Below, piece after piece: positions 11,576 to 22,919 of a stretch of DNA of 64,000 bases (position 1 is its first letter; each line of letters starts with the position of its first letter). The translations under genes and the position numbers were made by a program. A model generated the notes under the pieces. It had not been told where the DNA came from. It was given only the letters and a program-made list of their open reading frames with translations, and ran no database searches. The stretch is from Hordeum vulgare subsp. vulgare (lineage: Eukaryota > Streptophyta > Magnoliopsida > Poales > Poaceae): NCBI RefSeq assembly GCF_904849725.1, contig NC_058519.1:536122316-536186315 (forward strand). Direction: 5' to 3'.

Positions 11576-13864
11576 TAGGTAAATGATAAAAGTAGAATTT
11601 TTGATGTGACATGCTATCCATGATATAACCTTATGCATGTAGGCTCATTAAGAAACAATGGATTAACAAACATTAACATAGAAATACTTATAGGTATAAG
11701 CAACAAATCATTTATCTTTCAAGGTATACGATCCTCAAAGATTGTTTTACCCTCCGCCCCCTTACATCGTCCTTATATTAGCAAGGCATGGCTCCATATT
11801 CACCACATTAATACAAATGTCAAGCACCACGATCTTCAAGTCAGACAATTGGATCGTACTTTGTCAATATGCATCAACTTTTTATTCTTCACGCAATACA
11901 TGAACATGAACCATTCGACATAGCATAAAGATGGAATAGAATATGTTGGTAGGTTTCAAAGGGGTAAAAGTGGAGAAGATACTCTCACATTAACTAGGTG
12001 TACCAATGAGCTATCGATATGCCCGTCAATAGATATCGATGCAAGGAGTAGGGATTGCCATGCAAATGATGCACAAGAGCTATAAGCATATGAAATGTCC
12101 ACTGAAGCTAAGTGAGGTGTGCATACACCTTTCTTTCTCATGAAGACCTCAAACATTTGAGGAAGCCTGTCATAGGAATATACAAGCCAAGTTTTATGAA
12201 AAAGTGATTCCCACTCGCATATGAATAATATAACATGAGACTCTTTATATGAAGAACAAGGCGCCACTTTGAGGCACAAGTGTTGTAAAGGATAGTAGCA
12301 ATGTCCCTTCTCTCTTTTTCTCTTTTATGGTGGGCTCATTTGGCCTCCCCCATTTTTATTTCCTCACTGTGACAATGCTCGATGATCATCATAGTTTTAT
12401 TTACTTACAACTCATCATGGAAATTGATTGGGAGATATGACTTTGAATGAATGCCTCTCGTAGTGTACCAGGATGTGCAAAGATCTAGCGTGACATGTAT
12501 CAAAAATATGATGCACGGTGGCTTCGCCACAACTAATATGTCGGTTCCATATGATCATGCAAAGCATTATGATGATGAACGAACTACATGTGAAGTGGCG
12601 ATGGCATTTGCATGGAAATATATCTCGGAATGGCTATGGAAATGCCATCATAGGTGGGTATGGTTGCTGTTTTGAGGTTAATAAAAAGGTTTATATGCAA
12701 CAGAGTGTGTCATGTCATGGGGTTTGGATGCACCGACGAAAGTTGCACCAGTCCTCAAGGTAAGAACGGGCGATGCATGGTAGAGAAGAGGCTAGGAAAT
12801 ACAAGGAGGTGAGAGTGTGTATCTCCATGGTGTCACATTAGTCATGAAGAACTCATATACTTATTGCAAAGTTTTATTGGTTTTATCACAAATCAAAGTA
12901 CTACTCACATGCCCTGAGGGAAAGGGTTGGTAGGAATTAACCATCGCGCGACTCCGACTCAAAACAACACAGGGATTTCAACAAGGAATAGAAATGCTCA
13001 CACAACATCACCATGCCTCTTAAAAAATTAGATGAACAAGAAGTTTAACATCTCTTAATTTTGACACATGTCTGAATTAATAATAATGCACTCACACCTT
13101 TTTCATATCACCACATCAATATCATTAACCCACAGTTTCTCTATATGTGCTACATGATGGTTTTTATCATCACTCACTGGATACTCATTATTTTTGATCT
13201 AGTCTTATGACCCATGTAAATTGCCGCTACTATTTTTCTACCTGTCAAACAAATATAAGTGAAGAATGAGAGCATAATATGTCTTTAAAACTACATGCCA
13301 CCATTCTCAAAAAGATATAAGTGAAGTACTAGAGAAACTTCTAAGCTCAAAAGATATAAGTGAAGCACATAGAGTATTCTAACAAATTGTGATGATGTGG
13401 TCTCTCTCTCAAATAGGTGTGTTGGGCAAAAAATGATTGTGGTAAACTGAAAGTAAAAGCAAACAAACGCAAATGACGCTCCAAGCAAAACTTTCAGGTG
13501 TTGTTACATATTGATTATTATTTTATATTAGGATAGGGTATTGTATCTTAACTCCTCCATGGCTTATACCCCCCGATACAATCCATAGCATCATCAAAAC
13601 AAGAAAACTACACATGCATAAACAGAACCTGACTCAAACAAAACAATCTGTAGTAATATGTAATGAACCTATACTTATGTAACTCCAAATATTCTAAAAA
13701 ATTAGAATGACATGAGGAATTTGCATAGAAATATTGTGTAAAGAATTCATATTAGAAAGGCATTGTAGTAAAATCATAGAAATTCTGCACTGCACGTCAA
13801 ACTTTCTATTTTGCACCGTATCAATTCTACTCACCATGCAAATCATCCCACATGTCCTATCCCA

Positions 13865-14432
13865 ACCCCATAGTGACAGAAGCCTACACCGGAGTACGGG
13901 AGTTGCTTGCATATGGGATTAAAGGGGGCTTGATGTTTAATGTTATGGTTGGGTTTTACCTTAAATATCTTTAGTAGTTGCAGATGCTTGCTAGAGTTCC
14001 AATCATAAGCGCATATGATTCAAGTATGGAAAGTATGTTAACCCATGCCTCTCCCTCATATAAAATTGCAATAATTATTACTGGTCTAGTTATCAATTTC
14101 CTAGGACAATCTCACAAATCCTATCACCACTTTTCCACACTAGCTATATTTATTTTCTTGTTCTTCTATTAAAACAACACCTAACTTTTATTTACTTGCT
14201 ATTTATTTTCTTGCAAAACTATCTATCACACCTACTAAGTACTTATAGGTTCTTTCCCGCAAAATAGTTTCATACTTGTTCTAGGTAAAGTAGGTGTTAG
14301 CGTGCGTAGAGTTGTATCAGTGGTCGACAGAACTTGAGAGAACATTAATTCTACCTTTAGCTCCTCGTTGGGCTCGACACTCTTACTTATCAAAAAAAGT
14401 TACAAACAATCCCCTACACTTGTGGGTTATCG
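13865..14432 (+). repeat. 3' end of an Athila/Sabrina-like LTR, left-truncated
   Basis: Matches 32540-33092 in the same orientation. It ends CCCCTACACTTGTGGGTTAT and is followed by a tRNA-Asp primer site, so it is the end of a 5' LTR. The left part is lost at the junction with element E. Confidence 0.8.
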
Positions 14433-14443
14433 AAACTATTTTG

Positions 14444-14461
14444 TGGCGCCGTTGGCGGGGA
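14444..14461 (+). other. Primer binding site, tRNA-Asp type
   Basis: TGGCGCCGTTGGCGGGGA matches the 3' end complement of plant tRNA-Asp with one mismatch (C to G). tRNA-Asp priming is typical of Athila-lineage Gypsy elements. Confidence 0.85.
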
Positions 14462-14559
14462 GCAATAGCATAGCGATTGGTATTCTCGTGTGTGCTTGTT
14501 TGCTTTATCACTAAGTAAATTTTACTTTCTATCATTAGTTTTTTTATATCTTTAGTTAT

Positions 14560-15625
14560 GGATATGGAACATGAAACATCAAAAAAAAGTTGTATGTGCT
14601 ACTCATGGAGATGGGGAACCTCCTAATATCCTCGATGCTGGTTGTATGAAACACATTAATTAATGCTTTAATAATCTTGAGAAATCCTCATTAAACTTGA
14701 TAATGGGATACATGTTGGATCAACATGAGTAATTTAGGGATTATTGCTTGTCTCATAAAGAAACACTTATGGGATCAAATTAGAATGTTGCATCGGTATG
14801 CTTGGGATTTATGTGTGAGAAGTGATTATACTTGTTGCTCTAAGAGTAAGGGTCTACACCTTCCCTTTCAATGTGAATTTAATGATAATAAAACCTTGGC
14901 TTCTTATGTTAATGGTATATATGATTACTATGATGTGTAACAAATAGAAGAATTTTTTGCTTTTAAGGGTGCATATGAAATTGCTTCTTTGATTGAAAAG
15001 TATGATGACATTCCTTACAAATATGAAAATTTTGACATACTTGAATATTGCTATAAGAATTATGAATATAATGCCAATATTAATGAATTTATTGAAAGAA
15101 TGACAGGTGCCTTGGAAGAGAATAATATTATGCGGGAATCTATGGAAGAAGAAATTCCTAAATCTGTGAGCTCATTAGACGAAGAAGATGAGGAGGGTAG
15201 CGAAGAACAAAAGGAGGAAGAGCATATTAGCTACCCGTGCCCACCTTCTAATGAGAGTAACTATTCGACTCATACACATATCGAAGGATGAATGATATGA
15301 TAACTGCTATGATCCCTTGGATTCGTTTGAACTATCCCTTTTTGATGAACTTGATGCTTGCTATGCTTGTCGCCATGATGCCAATACGAATTATGCTTAT
15401 GGAGATGAACTTGTTGTAGTTCCTTATGTTAAGAATGAAATTGTTGCTATTGCACCCATACATTATAGTCCTATTATATTTTTGAATTCTCCCAACTACA
15501 CCATATCAGAGAAGTTTGCACTTATTAAGGATTATATTGCTTGGTTGCATTTTACCACTACACATGATGATTTTGATGAATATAATATGCACGGACTTGT
15601 TGCACCTACTTGCAATTATTATTAA
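14560..15625 (+). pseudogene. Degenerate ORF of a non-autonomous Athila/Sabrina-like element
   Basis: Starts near the ATG at 14560 and runs through several frames. The stretches 14725-14940 and 14989-15291 share one frame, interrupted by TAA at 14938. A frameshift near 15300 leads to 15317-15625. The product is tyrosine/asparagine-rich with an acidic run of Glu and Asp near 15175-15225. I see no gag knuckle, protease or RT motif. Such ORFs follow the tRNA-Asp primer site in non-autonomous elements of this lineage; function unknown. AT-rich codon use contrasts with the chromovirus polyproteins nearby. Confidence 0.6.
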
Positions 15626-17145
15626 AAAGTAACCAAATCTTCACCTCTCTATGTTTCCAATACGATAAAATTGCAAGAAACTACTTATGCTATGTATTAG
15701 CCTTTACTTTGTGTGAATGAATTATTTTTTATGACATGCCAATGCATATGAAGAGAGATAGAGTTTTTTGTCACATGATATATATAATTTTGTGCTCACT
15801 ACTTAATTACAAATCATTCTTGATTAAAGTTGGCTTTGATATACCTTGGGATCCAGGTGGATAAATTACTTGTGCACTATATGCCTAGTTTAATGGCTTT
15901 AAAGAAAGCGCTGCCAGGAGACAACCCGGAAGTTTTAGAGAGTCATTTAATTATGTTGTGTGATTTTTAAAATTACTATAAACAAAAAAATAAAGTGTGG
16001 AACTTAAAATAGTTTTAAAAACAAAGGTGTAAGTGAGAAAGATGAGCACCGTGAAGTAGGGGTTAGCCTTGAACTTTGTTCATGCCCATGGAAACTTTGC
16101 GAATCTTGATTACAGAAACTTTTCAACAAAATAATTATCCCCTTGTATAAATCCTTTGTATTATAAAAATAATGTTCCAAGTAAATCCTTTTGGATGATT
16201 TGGATTATAGTAGAATTGATCTTGTGCAAGAATGGAAACTTTGACGTCCACTGTAGAATTTCTACCATTTTACTGGAAAATATTTTTGATTTGAATTTTT
16301 TACACAACATTAATATACAAGTTCCCCAGGTCCTCCTAATTTTTCAAAAAATGTAGTTACAAAAGCTTGGTATTTGTGTTGATCATTACGTGATGTTCTG
16401 TTTTAGAAAGATTCAATTTTTTGCTTGCATAGTTTGCTTGTTTTAATGATGCTATGGGTTGTATCTAAGGGTATAAGCCATAGAGAAGTTAGAAAGTACC
16501 TTATGCAATTATTAAATATAAATAAATTTACAACAGTACCCAAAGTATATGATTTGCATATTATACTAACAGCTCTCACTAGACCACATGTGATTATCTA
16601 AGTTACAGAAGTATAGGTTTCATCTCCATCTTTCTAGACTGTTTTGTTTTTCACAGATTTTTGTTATAGTTTCTTTCTGTGCTTATGTTTTGAATTCTTA
16701 TTGAGCCCCATTGACTTGGGAGCAGTAGAATTGTGATAGCATATAGAGGGTAATGTTATATTATAATTACACAATAATGTTATGGTAGGACATGATGAGA
16801 TTTGATGGTATATGAACTAGCCTCTCTCATGAAAATTCTGCTAAGTTTTGTGTGAATAAAGTGTTCAAAGATAAAGGATGTATATATATGAGAAGAATAA
16901 GGAGAGACAAGAGTTCAAGCTTGGGGATGCCCAAAGCACCCCAAGTAAATATTGAAGGAAACTCAAGTGTCTAAGCTTGGGGATGCCCCAGAAGGCCTCC
17001 CATCTTTCTGCTTCAACAATTATCAATATGTCTCGGGTTCAGTTTTGTTCACATGATATGCACAAATTCTTGGAGCGTAGTGTGCCTTTTATTTTTATTT
17101 TAGCAAGGCACCATGCTGGTTTGGGAAAGTACATGGTTGATTTAT
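15626..17145 (+). mobile_element. Non-coding 3' interior of the same Athila-like element
   Basis: AT-rich sequence without a reading frame. It carries AGCTTGGGGATGCC repeats near 16918 and 16976, a signature shared with element C (45448 and 45500). Cut at 17146 by the insertion of element B. Confidence 0.65.
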
Positions 17146-18743
17146 TGTAGTGCCCCAGATGTAAACCTTCCCTACTTGGAACCTATTGCAAGTGGGTCCA
17201 CCTTGTCAGAGATTATGATGTTATAGTTGGTGCCATGGTTTCATGTGTGTTCCCTACTACTTCCTTCTCATGCATGCATGCATAACATGTCTTGTCTTGG
17301 CCATGTCTTGTGTTGTTGCATTATGGTCATAGCATTTCATGTGGTGGTTGTGATCTTGTGGTTAGGTACCTTGTGATGCTTGTGATCTTGTGAATTCATG
17401 TGGGATTCTCATGAGATGTTGGAGTGAGTAGAATTTTTGTGGTGGTTGTTTACTTCAAGCCCTTCTCTAAATCAAAAGAACCTTTTCTCTCTTTTTTTCT
17501 CAAGTTCAAATTCTACTTGCTCCTAAGCTGTTGTTAAAAAATGTCTTTTATTTAGGAAATATTGTGGGTATATTTGGGGTGATAAATTTGGTGTTTTGAA
17601 AAGTGTTTTGAAGGTGCAAATAAACACAAAACAGAATATATAATGCTGTTTTGTATTTATTTCATATGCCCCAAAAATCATTCTGTTATATTATTTAATT
17701 AGCTAGGTATTTTTCAGGCCCAGGAACATTTTTGTTTTTAATTTATCTTCTTCCTTTTTCTCTGTGGCCTTTTCCGTTTTCTCTGTGGTTTTATCTAATA
17801 GGAATTTGCAGGGATGGCCTTTTTATTTTAAGTGATGCTCTGGTGGGCTTCCTCCCACCACAGAGGCCCATCTCTCCAAGTAGCGCAACAGTAGCCTACC
17901 TTACCGTCGCTCGTCTTCCTCCTCGCAACGTCACGCCTGTACGAACCTCGCTCCACCTCCCGATCACCTTCCCCCCCGATCCAGCGGCTCAAGCTCGTTC
18001 CCTGAGGTGAATAAAGCCCCAGGTCTTCCTCCTCCTCTGTAGGGTTCCCTCTCCCCCTCCAGTTCGCCGCCACCTTCCCCATTTCTCTTCCTCCCCGCAG
18101 GTAAGCTGCTGTAGGAGTTAAGCAGAGAGAGAGGAGAAGGACCGTTGCCGTCTATCCCCGTCTACACCGTCGAGCAGCGCCACCACCATGTCCAGGAGCT
18201 CGGGAAGACTCCCCGCGTCCCATTCCGGACCTCGCTGAAGCCGGGGAGCGCCCTCCTCGACGGCCAGGAGCTCGTCACCGCGTCGTCCGCGGTGAACTTC
18301 TTCCTCCCCATCGACCTGCAGCTGGGAGCTTCTTCCACGCCGGTCTGCTTCCTCTCCGTCGCCTCTTCCTCCGTTTGGTCCTCTCCTTCCTTCCCCAGGG
18401 TGAGGTACCTTCCCCCTTCCTTCTTCCCCCATAGATCGGTCGGATACGAGGAAGAGTTCGGCGTGTTCTTCTCTGATGCAGGGTAGACCAGAGCTGTAGC
18501 GATGCATGTGCGCGTGTATCTTCTCTGTCAGGCTTGTGTGCGGTAGGGAGCGGCATAGGAGGGGCTCCTCCCTCCCATGGTAGCGATCAGTTGTAGGGCC
18601 GCCTCTCTGTCACGGCGCAGCAGCAGTAGCAGCTCGACGAGGAGCCAGCATTCCTTCCTGTCGAGGCGCGTCTCTATACGTGCCGGGCAGAGCTCGCGGT
18701 AGGAGAAGTTTACCTTGCCAAACTATCCTCCTCTGTCAGGTTC

Positions 18744-18815
18744 CCAGTCGTAGCGTAGTGGAGCGCGTCTATGTGTTGATGCATCAGGTCATGGGTTCGA
18801 ATCCCATGGTTGCTC
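18744..18815 (+). other. tRNA-like module 1 in the LTR of B
   Basis: A-box TAGCGTAGTGG (18751-18761) fits the consensus exactly. B-box GGTTCGAATCC (18794-18804) is perfect. The spacing of 43 matches a tRNA. The T-arm pairs ATGGG with CCCAT around TTCGAAT, and the D-stem pairs GCGT with GCGC. The acceptor stem does not pair well. A run of eight T follows at about 18820, a Pol III stop. A copy exists in the 3' LTR (28008-28084). Likely tRNA-derived and possibly transcribable, but not a functional tRNA. Confidence 0.65.
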
Positions 18816-18903
18816 CCCCTTTTTTTTGGTTTATTGCAATGCAGTAGTATGCTAGCGCAGCAGATCGGCTTATCCTCGCAGCGGGTCTGCTTCTGTCGAG
18901 CAC

Positions 18904-18978
18904 AAGGCTCTAGCAGGGTGGTATGCAGCACATGACAGTACCAGTGGGTTCTGGGTTCGAATCCCAGGAAGCCCTCCT
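18904..18978 (+). other. tRNA-like module 2 in the LTR of B
   Basis: A-box TAGCAGGGTGG (18911-18921, one mismatch) and perfect B-box GGTTCGAATCC (18954-18964) are again 43 apart. The T-arm pairs CTGGG with CCCAG. GGCT (18906) can pair with AGCC (18970) as a partial acceptor stem. TTTT follows at about 18978. Its minus-strand translation gives GFEPRT, a well-known false peptide of tRNA T-arms. Confidence 0.6.
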
Positions 18979-19496
18979 TTTGTTTTTCTCTTTTTGCTGC
19001 AATTATACTTCCTCTCTGCTGTTGATGTTCTTGTGACAACAGCATAGGTGGCAATGGCATTTTCTTTATTTTTCCTTGCTGTAGTATTTGTGCTAGGTGT
19101 TGTAGTGTGTGTGGATGTGCTTGTGAGAAGTGTATGTGATGTGTGAGCATACACGTGATGTTGGCCACAAGGGAGTGTGTGAGTAAGTGGTGATGCACTT
19201 GTGTGTGTTTATATTCACTTATTAGAGTAGTGATGCATGTGCTTATGGTCATGTGTTTTCCACCTTAGTTGAGTTTGTCATTTTATCACCTTGCTTGTAT
19301 TGTGTAGTAGTGGTAGTTGATGAGGTGTTTGTTTGGTTGCTTGTGAGGGATGTGCATGTGTGTGTGTGTGTTGCACACACATGAGGTGCAACTAGTGTAG
19401 GCATGCTTGTGTGTGTGAGAAGCTTTCCACCATTGCAAGCAAGCCTTGCACCTCCACATGTCCATATGTGAGAGGGCATGGGATGTTGTTTGTGTG

Positions 19497-19566
19497 GGAA
19501 GCTTAGTAGTAAGGGGTTGTGAAGTTGATGTGCATGACACAAACATGTGGTTCAAACCCCCATGTC
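19497..19566 (+). other. tRNA-like module 3 (degenerate) in the LTR of B
   Basis: B-box-like GGTTCAAACCC at 19549-19559 has flanks ATGTGG and CCCCAT that pair with one mismatch. A weak A-box TAGTAGTAAGG starts 45 bases upstream. No clear T-run follows. Weaker than modules 1 and 2. Confidence 0.4.
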
Positions 19567-20862
19567 ACTTTGTCATTGTGCACATGAGCTCAACCTTGGT
19601 AGATGTTGATATAGTGGAACTACATGAAATGATGCCCTATTCACTAGGCATGATTTGAAGTAGTTTCCTCTTCCTTAATTGTGGTCACTTGTTCCAAGTA
19701 GGTGTCCACATTTTATATATGATTTTGGGGTAGAATCTCCCAAGGAATCCAGTGGTGAAGTTCGTTTTGCCATTAGAATATTTCATGGAGTTGACATATT
19801 CAGATTTGATGCAAGTTTGCTCTTTGTTTCCATGGAATAGGTGGAGCCCAAGGGCATGAGTTTTTGTGTGATAGTAGTAGGGGTTTTGCTCTACACCATA
19901 GTGGTGTCATTTATCACTTGGTGTTATTTGTGTGCAAACTATGCCTAGACAAAGTGGGCATGTGGCTGAAAAAGTCCAACCTAGTGAAATCTGGAAATTT
20001 CACAAAGTCTGAGAATCTGGAAACATTTTCTTCTCCTATAGATGAGGTTGTGCTGGTCATCGTGTTGTGAACTAACCTTAGTTCAGTGCTAGGGTTTTGA
20101 ACCTGATATGTTTTTGAATCTCCCTGTAAAATTTCATATCATTTGGAGTCCTGTAGGTAATGTTTTGCTTGCTGTCAAAAAGCTTCAGAACTAAGACAGA
20201 AAGTCAGGTGCAGGAATTTTCACTAAGTCCCTGAGATCTGATGGTTTTGGGAAAGTTTGTGGCCTTGTATCTTCTAGAGTTTAATTCCTTTTGCCGTGAT
20301 TCTTGCTGGTGCTTTTAGTGTTCTTGGTTGGCTACAGCCACATATATTATTTGTCATATTTGGAGGGATGTAGCTATGTTGCATGTAGCTCACAAAGAGC
20401 TAAGATGCAGATTATGGCAGATTGTGTAGTATAGTCATTTTGATGATTGTGGGTGCTTAGTTGATGTTGTGGTGTTCTTCCTTGCTCCAATCCATTCATG
20501 TTGGGTTGTTATATGTCTTGGCAACCTGGGAATACCAGATTTGTGCCAATTGAGTGTGTGGTGTTGATCCTTCCACGTAGGGCTTCATATCTAGTTTCGT
20601 TGATTCCCGTCGATCCGTAGCTCCCATTGTAATGTTCTTTATATGGTTTTGCATTGATTTCATGAGACTCATCTGATCATGTCATCCTCATGCATGTCAA
20701 AATAGCCTAGTGTACAGTTCTGTCCAGAAACTTATAGTAGATTCTTTTGCTTGTGCTAGTGATAGAAATAGTGATGCATGCTCATTTTTCATCTCATGCA
20801 TCATGTGTTTGTTGCATCTTGTGGTGCTGCTGTTCATTGGTTGTTATTATTATGTTGGGTAG

Positions 20863-20952
20863 CACCGGGATCGGAGAACGAATACGTGGAGTCAGGAGAG
20901 TACGTGCAGGAGGAACCAGAACCATTCCAAGCTGAGGATATCACAGGCAAGA
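20863..20952 (+). other. Micro-exon-like segment with GC-type donor in the LTR of B
   Basis: A T-rich tract ends GGGTAG at 20862. An 84-nt segment then ends CACAG|GCAAGA at 20946/20947. One frame through it encodes an acidic peptide (Glu/Asp-rich). The layout matches the LTRs of A and D and the truncated LTR at 28761. Confidence 0.4.
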
Positions 20953-22053
20953 TGATATGACCTCGATTCCATCTCTAGACTTGTTATGCTAGTTTGCGTT
21001 TCCATGTCATATTGCTCGTTGCCTAACACTTAATTAAATTTCCTCTTGTTATGCCATGAACCCAAACACTGATCCTTCCTAGCAAAACTTGAATGGCTAA
21101 GTAGGCTTTTGCTCAGCTACTAATGTTAGCGTTGCTAGATGCAGGTGCTTTCACTCATGTGATAACATGAGCTTGATATCATTATCTTAAATTCTGTTAT
21201 TTAATTAATGCACCTATATACTTGGTAAATGACGGAAGGCCTAGCCTTTTGCCAGGTGCTTTGTTCCGTTATGGGCTAGTTGGAGCACCCCTGCAGGGTT
21301 TAATCTTTCGGAAAGCCGTGCCCGCGGTTATGTGGCAACTTGGAATATTTTGTTAACATCCGGTATTAGAGAACTTAAACATAAGCTAATAAAATGGCCA
21401 ACTGTGTGCGTAACCGTGACTGTCCCCCTCGAAGATGTCTCTTCGATCGGGAACACGGTGGGGTTATGAATGCCGTAGGTAGGTGTTCAGGATCACTTAG
21501 TGATCAAGTAAACACGACCGCTAGTGTAGACCACCTTCATAATTGCTTTACGTAAGTTAGCCACTAAATCAAGCTTAGGATGCTGCAACCTTATACACTT
21601 CACCCTTACCTTACCTAATAACATGACTAGTTCTGGCACCAAGGTCTTAGATTGCTGAGTCCCCGTGACTCACGGATTCCTCTGAAACTCCCAACAGGTA
21701 CAGGTACCCCAGAGACAGATGATCCCGACGGCACCCAGCTGGTGTGGCAGTACGACGAGGAACAGACCGTCTCTACGTGAACTATCCAGAGGATCGAGGC
21801 GTGGTCGTGATCGTGGGCCTGCAGGCAGGGTAGCATAGCATTTCCATGTTTTGTAGTCCGTAGCGGAACTACCTTGATTGTATCTGTGATGTACTCTGAG
21901 TTATTAATGAGAAGACAGTTGAATCCCGAATTGTCTACTTTTATTATTATTTTTGCTATGATACCTGCTTGCGAAACGATTAGATGCGCTTCTTTCCTAT
22001 TCGGAGGCCTCGACCCCCAGATCGGGAAGAACCGCATTTTGGTCGTTACAAGT

Positions 22054-22066
22054 TGGTAATCAGAGC
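22054..22066 (+). other. Primer binding site of element B (tRNA-Met type)
   Basis: TGGTAATCAGAGC is the tRNA-iMet site with one inserted A. It lies three bases after the 5' LTR end. Confidence 0.85.
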
Positions 22067-22919
22067 CTTACGACCATAGGAGCCTTTGTGTGATCGTACT
22101 TGGCCGAGTCGAGTATAGAAAATGTTTTGAGTCTTAGTTATATCGGAGAGTAGGGTTCTTTTTTCTCCTCTTCTATGCTGTGGTGAGGTTCCCGTCTTAG
22201 GAAATCTTTAACTCTACTCCTTTTCTCGCTCAAAATTTTTTTAGGATCACGCGGGTATTTGTGAAATCTATATGATTTCAATGTGACGGAATCCTGTCTT
22301 GGTACCTCCTATCTGCTCTAAGTATCAGGGGAGTTGAGCTCCATGGGATTCTTGCGCACATCGCCATCATTCAGATTTCTGAGTATCTAAGAACGGAGGG
22401 TGTTCGTTATTGCTTCAATACTGGTAGTGGTGAGATAACCCCGGTGTCCCCAGTACTGGTGTAGATTGTTCGGGGGTATTACCATACTTGGTATCGTTGT
22501 GATCACGAGGATCTGTTGTAGATGAATGTCGGAGATGTTGGTTGTGTGTTGAAGGATGTGATACTGGTGACAGGTTAGTTTAGGAGTTGTGTGAAATACT
22601 CCTTGTATCCGTGTACCTGATTGCATGACCAGTTATTTCGGGAATTCATAGGTGGGATATCTAGTAGTATCTTATAGGACTATCTTCCTACAGACGCTTG
22701 ATTGAGGTTTGGGAAATCTCGGTCATATGTTTGTTCCGAGCAATTCTAGCTCACACTTGTTTGCAGTGGTCCTTATCGGAATTTTGTCGTTCGTAACTTT
22801 GAGGATGCATTCTTGCTATGTTGTTCGAGTGCAATGCTAAATTATGTTCAGATATTCTGTCTTTTGATTCAGCAATATCTTCAATTATTCTGTGGACTAA
22901 TATGTTGTCCGTCTTCAGG
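22067..22919 (+). other. Leader of element B; no pre-gag ORF
   Basis: About 850 bases without a convincing reading frame. It ends in TTGTCCGTCTTCAG (22905-22918), a good 3' splice-site match one base before the gag ATG at 22920. Element A carries its extra ORF in the equivalent place; here it is absent. Confidence 0.5.

Larger units (their letters stand above)
10038..13864 (-). mobile_element. Element E: minus-strand Athila-like retrotransposon remnant (3' LTR plus 3' non-coding interior)
   Basis: Read on the minus strand, the interior ends in a polypurine tract (11541-11575) followed by an LTR starting TGATACGTCTCC at 11540. Its interior matches element C in opposite orientation at several points, for example the CGCGCGA block near 12945 against 46120 and the block near 13570 against 45235. 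No gag or pol frame is present. It stops abruptly near 13865 against a plus-strand LTR. Confidence 0.8.
17146..22050 (+). repeat. 5' LTR of element B (4905 bp)
   Basis: TG...CA ends, directly followed by the primer site. The first 1.75 kb is repeated at 26412-28151. The rest has no second copy in this window. It contains a donor CGCAG|GTAAGC at 18101, three tRNA-like modules (18744-19566), a TG-rich tract (19080-19420) and a micro-exon-like segment at 20863-20946. Open frames at 17732-18010 and 18145-18486 lie in GC-rich leader DNA and show no domain. Confidence 0.88.

Noticed and set aside
18744..18978. Functional tRNA genes
   Set aside because: Acceptor and anticodon stems do not fold as in a real tRNA; kept only as tRNA-like modules.
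18710..19252. Minus-strand 180-residue frame across the LTR of B
   Set aside because: Its GIRTHDL and GFEPRT peptides are the known false translations of tRNA T-arms; no other domain.
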